Shown piece by piece: positions 51,075 through 61,348 of a stretch of 64,000 bases of DNA. Numbering within the stretch: position 1 is the first letter of the stretch; each line of letters opens with the position of its first letter. The stretch is from Sarcocystis neurona. Lineage: Eukaryota; Apicomplexa; Conoidasida; Eucoccidiorida; Sarcocystidae. The position numbers and the translations under genes are program-made. The notes below the pieces were generated by a model. That model was not told the DNA's origin and made no database searches. It was given only the letters and a program-made list of their open reading frames with translations. The DNA lies in assembly GCA_000727475.1 (NCBI GenBank), contig KL647317.1, positions 1 through 64,000 of the forward strand, written 5' to 3'.

Positions 51075-51789
51075 CGCGTGCGCAGCAGAAGAAGCAGCAC
51101 AACAGTTTTTTACTTCCCTGCTCACGACGGTATCCCTCCTCGACTTCTCCTCAAGCTCTACCAAGACTTCCCTGCCTTGTTTTCTGTCTCTTGCGTCACA
51201 GCTACGACGCTTCACCTCTCTCTGGGAGGTTTAGTCGCCACTTTTGCGTCTGTCTATCGTCTCCTGATCGCTCCCGCACACAACTTCCGCGCGACAGTCA
51301 ACTTCTCTGTTGCTCTTGCCTCTTGAAGTCACGCACCGGGGGATTTGCTGACTCGCGTCTCTGCCCAAATGTTGTTCTTTGTCCTCACGCACCTGCGCGA
51401 CCTCCTCTGTCACATCGCTCGTCTTCTGCTTTCTCATAAACACGTCCCCGCGCGCGCGCGCTCATGCGGCGCTCAAGGCCCTGCCTTCTCATGTCCCGGT
51501 CACGAACGGGTAGAGACGCACACGATCGTATTCATGTATTGTGTGTGGCGAAACACATACGGGAGAACTCAATAAAATTCTGCGGGGGGCACACAGGTGT
51601 CAGTCTACACACGTGCTGATACCCCGCATCAATACGGACAGGCACACACATGTGTCTGTGGGTGTCTCGGCACTCTCTTCTCAGCGGCAAGGAAGACTTC
51701 TCCGTTCTTCGCAGGCGTGCTCTCCTGCCACGAACCTGACGGCCTCACGTGCGTGAGGGCTAGAGACTTATCCGCCACTGCAGGCCTGT
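51075..51789. other. Presumed LETM1 promoter and 5' UTR region
   Basis: The LETM1 frame stays open to at least 51215 on the minus strand, so the true start could lie upstream of the chosen ATG. No TATA box or other defined element recognised. Confidence 0.35.
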
Positions 51790-52225
51790 ATGTTCTTCAA
51801 CAAAGCTCTTGCTGCTGTTTCTCCTCCCGCTGCTTCGCCTTGCCAGTTCGCTGTTGCAGGTGCACACCTTTCTCTCAAGCACGCTCACCGCGCCCCGGGT
51901 TGCGCCTCGCCTGCAATTCTTGGTAGCTCGAAATCTTGCACGGCTCACTCAAGAGTTCCGCAGGACGCGGAGGCTCCGCAGGACGCAGCCCTTGAAGCAG
52001 ACACTTCAGGTCACGGTATCACACTGAGGAGAAGCAAGAATACCTTCTGGACGACGACTCCGGCAAGGCTCCACTTGTTTGTTGGACTCCTGTAAGCGCA
52101 CCCGTTCCTTTGCGACTTTCGTGCCCGTGCCTCGTGCCTGCTTCTTTCGCTGCAGGACTCTCTTCTTCGAGCGTCCCGAAGCGTATTCGAGAAGCTTCCC
52201 CCGACACGTTTACGCTGGAAGCTAA
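51790..52225 (+). CDS. Candidate two-exon small gene divergent from LETM1
   Basis: ATG at 51790 opens a frame to the donor CT|GTAAGC after 52091; the next acceptor (TTTCGCTGCAG) at 52155 resumes in phase and ends at TAA 52225, giving 123 aa. The intron would be 64 bases. Two other frames are open after the acceptor (one ends SPDTFTLEAKKNEEE), and a minus-strand frame of 99 codons overlaps. The start of transcription and the strand are unproven; no family recognised. Confidence 0.2.
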
Positions 52226-53809
52226 GAAGAACGAAGAAGAGTGACACAACGTGTCTGCACGAACAACAGGGGGTTCTTCACGCGCCGCACAGAAAACGTG
52301 GGACGCGCATGTGTGCAAGAGGAAGCAGGGGGGAATGGACCCGGTTACAACAGCATCCCAGTATGCATGTACTGGAGCGCGGGTCTATGCTGGAGACTAA
52401 CACATGCATGCATTTGAAGATACACGTAGATACATCTAGTTAGGTGGATATACAGAAACACGCACGCAGCGTCTCACGGAGGGCACACAAAAAAGGACAT
52501 TTGAGTCTGGTCAGCAACCGCCTTCGCGGCGTCGCGCACTAACGCGCAGCTGTCTCCTGGGCGGCGCGAGTCGGGACGAACAGACGCAGTAAGATACCGA
52601 GTACGAAGCAGGAACATGGGAAAACGACGCTGTAAAGGAAAGGGAACCCAGAGCAACGGACGAAGCCCACATGAATGCGTGTTTTGGATTCGGGGCAGGA
52701 TTCAGCCGCCGAGAGCGAGAGATATTGCCTCTGTAGGGGACCGTGGGTATCATGCGTGCGGGAAGCGGAAGAAGAGGAACGAGAGGTAACACAAAAGCGA
52801 TACCGAAAATTTACCCTGCAGCAAGGGAATTAGGGGCAGAAAAATGACGACCGTGAAGGTTCGTACGCAGTGCAGTGCCTAAAAAGTGTGCGACTTCCAG
52901 AGAGGTATGCTGGGAACAAAAAGAAGAACCCTGCGCAGTCGCGGGGAAGAAGTGCGATTGACTTACGGATAATTTATGGTGATCTGCAACCTTTTAATAC
53001 ACGATCAGATGGAGCACAGCTTGCCGGTGAAATGTACAAAGAGAAAAGAATTAGAACACACAAGACGTCAAGACGTCAGTTCCAAAAGTACGGGTATGAA
53101 GACATACGTCAGAACAAAGGACACACAGCAAGAAAATGGGAACAACGGTAACGCGTTACAACTTGGCACACGAACGACGTACACTGTCAAAGGAAAATTA
53201 CGAACTCCCACCTTCAAGCAAAGTGATTAGGGGTTACGAGATGTCGTTGGTGGAGTTAAAAACGAAAAAAAATAAACTCTTTTCCGCAAACAGGAAAACC
53301 TTCTGTGACAGTCACGAAGGGCAATTTTCTCGTTTTGTCTCCCCACTCCCTGCCTACCTTTGCGTATATGTATACTCGTGTAAGTCAACACTTGCGAACA
53401 CGTAAAAAGTCGGCACTCTACGCAGACATCCACGTTATACCTTACACCTTTGTAAAATGGATGGACACACCAGCACACACCTGCGTTACGCACAGTAACT
53501 CTCCTTGACCGGGCTCCAGTGAGAAATTTACGTCATCAGCCTACCCCTGTAGAGAGTACCACATAGATGTTAAGAATCACAGAGTGGCTCTACAACTTAA
53601 TCGTGGGGTACGGGCTGACGGCGTGGATGCAGCCGCTGTACGCCCCTGGCCAGATTCAGCTGCGGACTGTCGCTGAGTACATATTTTTACGCAGACGTTG
53701 ACGCGAAGGCAAAATATTTTGGTTCCCCAGTTCTGCGTGGTAGCTCAATGTGTAACCAATTTGCAAAAAACTGTCCTTCGGCTGCACTCCAAACTTCATC
53801 TAGCTACAG
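52226..53809. other. Spacer without a supported gene
   Basis: Open frames up to about 95 codons (52870-53151, 53136-53405) have no recognisable domain or clear splice signals. I see nothing else. Confidence 0.45.
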
Positions 53810-54349
53810 TTGGATGAATTGGCGCAACCGACGAAGGAATACCCACAAAATTCGCTCCACAAAATAGAAGCCTTCTCTGAAATTCAAAGTTTGGACAGCC
53901 CAACTGGCAAACCTTTGTTCACTGGCTTAAGCCTACTCTTCGTGCGGGAAAACCAAGGAGAGCAGCTACGAGTCATGGGAGTGTGCATGCGACGTTTCAG
54001 CTCCTGTTCCGGAACGATTTCTGCGTCCGGAAACATGCTACAAATGTATTATGCGATATGCGGGCCGCATTTTGCGACGGGTGAATACAGTGTAGTGCAT
54101 ACGTTCAGTGCTTCGGTCTTTTGCCATGCTTGTGTCCAGTTGTACGGATACAGTATTCTACGGTGCAAATTTCAGTACTACACCTCTTTCGTCCAACATC
54201 TCCAGTGTTCGGCAGCATACATGCGCATATGGAGTTTGTCACAGAAGATCTGTAGTGATTCATCACACATACGCACAAAGTTGTGGTATAGTGCTAGTAT
54301 GCCACGTAGTCAGCTGTATCGTGTGCTTCGTATTCTGCCGTACGTGTAA
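53810..54349 (+). CDS. Candidate exon or lineage-specific ORF, 179 codons
   Basis: Immediately after a CTACAG acceptor a frame stays open for 179 codons to TAA at 54349. It begins with TTG, so it would be an internal or terminal exon rather than a start; the first internal ATG codons occur about 55 codons in. Sequence pieces: FTGLSLLFVRENQGEQLRVM and Cys/Tyr-rich MYYAICGPHFATGEYSVV. The length is unusual for non-coding DNA of this composition, but a 166-codon frame at 27783-28283 shows that chance frames of this size occur here. No family recognised. Confidence 0.27.
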   Translation: MDELAQPTKEYPQNSLHKIEAFSEIQSLDSPTGKPLFTGLSLLFVRENQGEQLRVMGVCMRRFSSCSGTISASGNMLQMYYAICGPHFATGEYSVVHTFSASVFCHACVQLYGYSILRCKFQYYTSFVQHLQCSAAYMRIWSLSQKICSDSSHIRTKLWYSASMPRSQLYRVLRILPYV

Positions 54350-56681
54350 CGCAAGGTGGTGTCTTGTGTTTTGAAGTGTGTGTAATCGAGTTTTAAGCAA
54401 GCTGTGTACTCATTCAGTTGTAAGTTGGGGGTGGACCTCTAGCGGATATGGACGTAGAATTCTGTGCTTGCACGTACTTCCAGCACCCGTGTCTAATAGT
54501 TTGCGACACACCTGTCTAGTACTTTGAAACGATGTCTCGTATTCTACAGAGAATGCATGTGCGTACTAGGGATCGGGTGTATATTCGGTAAAGCGTGATG
54601 TACGAGTACTGGCCAGGTTAACATACTTGTACAAATGTGTGGTGATTGTTGTGGTGTCAGCTGTACATGCCATCCAATAGATCATTCTGCGGCAAATACG
54701 GCAACTTCATATCTCTTCTGGTTTGACATATATATATATATATATGTATCATACGCGTGATACACAGAAACCTGTCTTTCTGACTTCTCGACCTTCTTCT
54801 GCACCAGTTAGAAAAAGTGGGGTGGTTCAAGGCGTACCTCTTCGCGTTCATCGTATACCTCTCTTCTCCGCTGGATTTCGCGTGGTGTGCGGTCCGTCAA
54901 TAGTGTTATCTAGTGTACACTAATAAAACAAATACATTACGGTACGCTGTTTAATGTTACCCGGTGTAGCCATCGGCTGCTCTGCAGTACGGGTGTAGGG
55001 GACCACCCTGACTACTTTATTGCTCCAGTGTACCATATGCGAACTCTCTGACATTTTTGCCTAAAATAGTCTTACACATGTATCAGATGTCCCCACTCAA
55101 ACAGGACACAGATGTCGTCTTTGGTGAACTGTGTATCCAGGTATGGTTTTCCATATTCCACATATATGTATATATAGAGAATTGCTACGTGATTCCGTGT
55201 CAGATGCTACTCTGCTGAGTATATTTGGTGTTGCTCGCACAACTTCAGTGTCCCCTAAACTACCTCTGACGCGTCGTAATCGTTTGCTGTGCATATCACT
55301 TACGCTTCTTCTGTGGATTTGGAGGAACAGTATGTTCTGTAAGGGCGAGGGCACGGATCAGACGGAAGAGAACCTGGTGTATGGGTCAACGGCCTCGAAA
55401 CGAAAACGGCACACGGATAGTAGGGGCACACGCGTCGGTGAGGAGATGCATTTACAGGTTTGCTATGGGACAGCTATGATACACGGTTCTACACTTAGAC
55501 GCAGCTGCAACATCTCTATGAAGCGAGCATGAATGCGGAAATAAGCGATTTCGTATTGTACGTGTATGTGAGCGGATGAATCATTGCCAGCTTATGCCTT
55601 CGTGAATTTCCTCGTTGAATAATGGATGGAAATTGACTAAAGTGTTGTTGTCCTGTGTTATCCATTAGACTTGTTGATAAAAAGGAGGGAGGTTGCAAGT
55701 CACTTGAACATGTGATTTCACGATTAGATAAAAGCAAAATTATTTAGTTCGTAGTCAACAGGTGTCCTTGCTACGTGTAACCCCTTTTATACGGAAAAAA
55801 ATCTGCGATAATTGCCTTTCCTCATGGATTTCACTTGCCCTACGTGCGGTCGGCGTTTGATTCTACTTATGGAAGGAAAGCGAATAAAGGACACTCGGCG
55901 AAGTTCTGCGTGTTTCCGAGCGTAAAAAAGTTCGTCGTGCTGTCCTCTTCCAGTCCCTCTGGATGGGAAGCACAATGGCTAGTTACGATGCAACATAGAA
56001 GCCACACTAGCTCTCGTGGCTGCCTTCTTTCCCCGAGAAAGAACACATATATACACGTGTATACATGTGTATTAACATCAGTCCACGTAAATGTCGAGAA
56101 CGTGAACACTACTGTACAAAGAGATTGCTTTTCGCCGGAGTGCACAGTGCACGCCAGATGCCGGAGGACGTAGAGTGTACGCTGTTCTTTCAAGGGGTAT
56201 GACGGGTGCTCCACAGGAACGTTCACCCGACCCAAAGATACGCGTAAAGACGCGCTTCTGCATGTACGTATACGTAAGAGCATTTGCGCTCAGCTTTTGT
56301 AAATTTACGTGTTCGAAGGGCGCTGGTTTTTTGTTCTGCTCGCCTGTAAGCTGTCAGTGTGCGGAAGCTTTGCACATCATGTGTATTTGTACACTTGGAG
56401 AGAGACTTCTCATGTGCACGTATTCGCGTGCATCCTAGCCTCCACGTTTCTGTGGGAAGAGAACACTGTCCACACGGAACCAACCGCGGGAAACGCACGG
56501 TGCGCAACGCCGCCAGTCAGTTCTTTTGTGAAGATTCATGTATCCTCACAACGATTTACTACAGAGATACTGTGCGCAAAGGCGACCCCATGCACCCCAG
56601 GCCGGCTGCTACGATGCTACTGCGCATTCACCGCTGATATATCAGGTCGGGGTAAACAGATGTAGACACGTGAGGAGTCAG

Positions 56682-58121
56682 TGTGCTGAAGGGCGACACA
56701 TACTCGGATTGTGCCACTTTGCTACAGCCATCGGCGTCGGGCATTGACACACTGAATGTGGGCGTGGAGGAAATCTGGGACTGCCTCTATGTGAAGTGGA
56801 TATACCTGTATATGGAGAGAAACAATCGTCAGGTAAGATGCTGCCAACGCACTGTCAAGCGGAACGAAGGTACGAAGTGTTGTGGTGCTGACTCTAAGTC
56901 GAGCTCCACGCAAAAACACAACGGTAGTTAAACACCTGTGTACGTGTAGTTGAAGGTGCTGTCAAGCTGTCACATGGGGTGCACCTCTAATGTAGAGCGT
57001 CTGCGAGGACAAGTCATTCGCGCGGAGCCTGACCTACCGCCACTTCGAGAAAGAAGCCTCTCTCTTCTTTTCTGAACTCCTTGCATCCTCGGACGACTAC
57101 GTGTGTGCAGAATCGCGCACTTAGAAACAACAACAACAACACCCGTTAGGCAGGACCTCCCCAATGTATTCTGCATGGGGATGAAGGAACGAGAAGTGTT
57201 GGTCCTAGCCCCTCGAATGACTGTAAAGAAGCCGGTAGATCACGTATGTAGCACCCATAACAGTTGCTCTTGGTTGGTAACAACTTACCTCGAAGTATGT
57301 GTGCATTATTCAGGTTTATTATGAATGAGTGTAAGCTATGCAGTCTCAGCCGAATATTGGCCACCCTGTAGCCCTACTTACTCCCGTAGTTGGTCGAATT
57401 TTCGTACGCTGTGACGGAGAGCTTTGTCAACTTCTTGAACAGCACCGCGTGCTGTCAAAACGCTCAGCGCCTTATAGTGTACACACGCACGTACGCGTGT
57501 GTGTGAATCTGTCTCTCTATGATCCCACACGTGAATGCACGCGCACGTATGGCACGGATTCAGGATTCAATGTCGCACACATGCGACAAATGTCGATCTA
57601 AGCTTTTCGTATCACCATGTAACTGGAGTCCGCTTGCACAAGTACTAAGGTGACCTACGCCACTTTCTGCGATGTGTACTTACTTCATCCAATTTTCTCC
57701 CTTCCGGTTGAACTCGACACACTACCACCTTCGCTTAAATAGCGTATTACATTAGGCACTGGGGACCGCATCACTGATTTGCCTCTCTCGTTGCACTGGG
57801 CCCTACTGTATCTGTGTATCCACAGGCTACTGGCTTGGTCGAATGCACAGAGTACACATTACACCCTTGACGTACACCATGGCCGGGGCATTCTTGACGC
57901 TCTCTGCGTGTTTTGTGTGGTCACACACTGTGAACGGGAGAAACGAGTATAGGTAAGGGCAGCCAAAAAGACAGCTATACGCCAGAGGTCGGATTCAGAG
58001 GAATAGACTGAATCTGAAGTACGCTCTCACTGGGGTGGTCTTGACGTTCTGCGTGCTCAATCTGTATGAACATCGACTCTGGATAGCAGAAGCTACATAC
58101 ATATCGAAAGCGTGGAGGAAG
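56682..58121 (+). CDS. Candidate exon chain of an unidentified gene
   Basis: Four segments join in phase: 56682-56832 (2 to 0, strong donor CAG|GTAAGA), 57154-57234 (0 to 0, donor CCG|GTAGAT), 57344-57490 (0 to 0, donor CAC|GTACGC) and 57999-58121 (0 to 0, donor AAG|GTGTAC). The product would read IDTLNVGVEEIWDCLYVKWI, MGMKEREVLVLAPRMTV, VALLTPVVGRIFVRCDGEL and a possible membrane helix YALTGVVLTFCVLNLY. The last segment competes with another frame (about 58070-58213) ending in a good donor GAA|GTGAGC. No family recognised, and no start or stop identified. Confidence 0.28.
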
Positions 58122-59200
58122 GTGTACACTGCACCGTAGGACCTGCAGTGACATGGCTTTTCTTCACGTACTGGATAAACGATAGACGACTGGCCTTGAA
58201 TCAAAAAGAAGTGAGCACAGTTTCTACATGGATAAATACGCGGACCGGTACAAGTCCCTTCTTGACCACAGCGGATGCGCAGGAATCCTCCACAAAACTT
58301 TTAATGGAGGACCTCCAAGCTATTCTCTTCCGGAACGGATAAAAACATGCCGTGCACTTTAATACAGGGAAGTCCTGGGGGAATAGAACTTTTTCTAAGA
58401 CGTACACACGCGGGATTCCTCACGTAGCAGAGGGAACTATGGCTGCAAGCAAGCGCGAAGTGAACAGCTACGCATGCATGCATTATGGTCAGTCTGTGGC
58501 CCACTTTCGAGCAATCTCTCTTAACTACTGCTAATGTTGGCGGATAACAGAAGTTCCTTGTTCGAAAGGCGACGTTTTTTTCTTCCGCATGATCTGCGTT
58601 CCTGCGCCCAAAATGCATCCGCGTTGACTACTTCCTCTAAAAATCTTGCGGCCGTCATTTCTATGCCTTTTCTCTGAAGTGCATCCAACTGTAGCTAGCG
58701 AACACGTTTTTCTGATTGCACTGCACGTGTCCTTACTTCTTCTCCTCCGCACACCAACTACCATGCAACATTCATCTTTATGTGGCACGCAAGTCGTTAT
58801 TTTGTACACCCGCCAACAACGAGTACTTTCACCACTGAAAATACTCATTTCTGCAGTCCCCAGCGCTATTTTCGATTATAATCAAACTACGCGACCTCGA
58901 TTCCTGCTTTTCCCCTCCCTCGTCAAAAACGGAACGGAAGCCATGCACCCAAGCGGAGACATGTGGAGAATCTGGTGAAAGTAGGGAGGAATTCTGGAAA
59001 AGTTTCCTATCGCAGAGTATCCGAGTGCAGTTACGGGATTGAAACTTGAAGAGAAAGCTCAGGTGACTACATTCACACGCGTCTATACATACAGATATCG
59101 AGAGTAATGCTGCCGGAAGGAAGGTGGTGCAACGGCTCCTGACTAAACATAGTCCCGCGCCCGGGAATACTTACGCCATACAGCCTCCACAGGCCTTTGG

Positions 59201-59300
59201 GATCTACCCGCTTGTATAAATCGAAGTATGTTTAAGGACGCGATAATGAAGATCTACCCGCCTGTGTATATTGGATTACATTTATGAACGCGAAAATTAA
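59201..59300. repeat. 50-bp diverged tandem duplication
   Basis: GATCTACCCGC[T/C]TGT at 59201 recurs at 59251; both units end in an ACGCGA[T/A]AAT-like block. Confidence 0.75.
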
Positions 59301-59827
59301 GGACTACGCACAGTCTACAAGAGGCTGAGCCATGTATGTATTACACAGTGGTTTTACGTCTGTCCACGGAACAGTAGCGCAAGGACGCCGATAGGTGTGT
59401 CGCCATGACAGAATCTGGTATTTTTCTGGGCAGTTACTACGAACGGCAGAGTTTCTCTTTTCGAAGCCACATACCGGGGAGACTGAGTCTCTAAGGTGAG
59501 AAATACTGTCGCACACTTGTGGTGTTACAGCTTTATTTCGCGCCCACGTGGATTCGAGTGGTGTCGCGGGGACTGCTGTCTAGCGACCACGTTCAGAACC
59601 AGCGCGCTTTCGGGGTGTGGTGCCTTTTGCGTTTTTAGCAGTAGCATTTCTGTCTGCTGGTGCACACCGTTTCATGCGTACCCTTCTACAATTGCTTAAC
59701 ACGCATCCAAATTTTTATACGCGTGTGTATCTCTAGACGGATACGTGTATTCTCGTGGTATGAAAACTGACTTTCTCTACGGTTCTCAAAGAACGACGCA
59801 CGTGACTTCCACACACCTCTGTCTCTC

Positions 59828-59983
59828 TACGTGTAGTTGTAGACTAAGATTAGCTCGGCGTACAAGTGGAGTCTACGGAGATGTATTAGGCGACTTTCAA
59901 ACACACCTGTCCCTACGTGTTGTTGTAGACTAAGATTTGCTCAGCGTACAGGTCGAGTCTACGAGGATTTATTAGGCGATGTC
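59828..59983. repeat. 85-bp diverged tandem duplication
   Basis: CTACGTGT[A/T]GTTGTAGACTAAG at 59828 recurs at 59913, and the copies stay alignable through GAGTCTACG and TATTAGGCGA. Divergence is modest, with small indels. Confidence 0.85.
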
Positions 59984-60113
59984 GCATGCGTGCAGCTGCA
60001 GCATACATTGCGTATGTTTGATAGTTCCAGGTGAAAACTCTCGTTTCTGTCTGCCGGGTATTTCGGCGTCCCCACTTCCCCCTTTCCTGCTGCTGTGATC
60101 AAAACTGCTCCGC

Positions 60114-60134
60114 TATATATATATTTATATATAT
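60114..60134. repeat. TA-rich microsatellite
   Basis: TA units with a TTTA interruption, followed by alternating CACGTATA sequence to about 60190. Confidence 0.85.
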
Positions 60135-61348
60135 CTGTGTATCAGTGCGCGTGTATATACACACGTATATACACATATATGTACATACATGTGTGCACGT
60201 ATGCGTCCACCTGTGCTCCTTCTGCCGGCAGCCTTAGGCCAGTTTAAAGGCAACCCCTTGTGTGTGGTGTTTTGTTTTTGTACCTTTCCACTGCCTCGTA
60301 TTCTCTCTGTTACGCTTCACGTTTCGCTCCCGACTAGCCGTCGTTCTCTCCCTCCCTTCGGTTTCTCCTTCATTCTCGTTCACACCACCCCTCCTTTCCA
60401 CCCTCTGTTTTGGCCACCTTCTGTCGGTTCTGTTCTGTTTCCGGACGTCAGCTTGTCCTGGTCCTACGTCTTTGTAGTTATCCCTTCCGTCGTCTTGATT
60501 CGCAGTTTCCTCTCTTCTCCCACCCGCATCCTTCGTTTCCCCGTGTTGCCGTTCTTCTCTTCTGCTGTGACGAATACGCGTGTGCGGAAGGTGGCACGCT
60601 GTTCAACGGCGTATTCTCCTGCGAACGTGCCGGAGCGGCGCCGCGACAACGTCGATTCTTTTAGACTTCTCCGTTCCACGCAGCGCCTCGTCTCTCTGCA
60701 AACAGAGCCACTCTCGGGGAGTGCGTTTTACATTACTGTTTTGAATAGTGTCTGCGTTTCCATGTGCGTGCAGGAGGATGCACGTGCACATACGTCTGTC
60801 TACACATTTTTGCGAAGGCACATCAACATGTAGGCACACATGTACATGCAGGTACCCCACATTGGAAATGTCGTCATACAGCCAGTCATGGAAATTCTCT
60901 GTGGATACGAATAGTAGTGTGGTGATCCCAGTGTGTACAGGTACACAGCAGCTGTGGCTCGCAAATCAGAGTTCCTTCTTGACATCTGCGTCAGCGGGAG
61001 TGACACTTTTTGATTCGCTCCTTGGTCTTCGTCCTGGCGTTCCCTTTAATGTAGCCATGGTGTCGCGACTGTTTCATCGTTCGCTTCTTCTTCGCCGCTC
61101 TAAAAGGGTCGTTCAGATGTAGGTCCTTCTCGCCTATTTGTCTACTCGCCTGTCTGCGTCTCGCGTTCTCTACAAACACACTTCCGGTAAGCGCACACGT
61201 CTATGTAGGCGTCTCTCTGCACACATATTCCATGTAAAAACAACACACATATATATACGTATGCGTATGCATCCCAGCGTTATATTTCTACTGCAGTCTT
61301 CTCCTAATGTTTCCGATGTCCCCATCGTGACATATATTTTTCTCCACA

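Larger units (their letters stand above)
58214..61348. other. Spacer upstream of the G-patch gene
   Basis: Contains two tandem repeats, a TA microsatellite at 60114-60134 and a strongly pyrimidine-rich stretch at about 60270-60560. The 214-codon plus frame at 60189-60833 follows from that bias. The pyrimidine-rich block may be part of the promoter or 5' UTR. Confidence 0.45.

Noticed and set aside
60189..60833. 214-codon plus-strand frame, Phe/Pro/Leu/Ser-rich
   Set aside because: Follows from a pyrimidine-rich block that lacks stop codons; no domain and no conserved pattern recognised.
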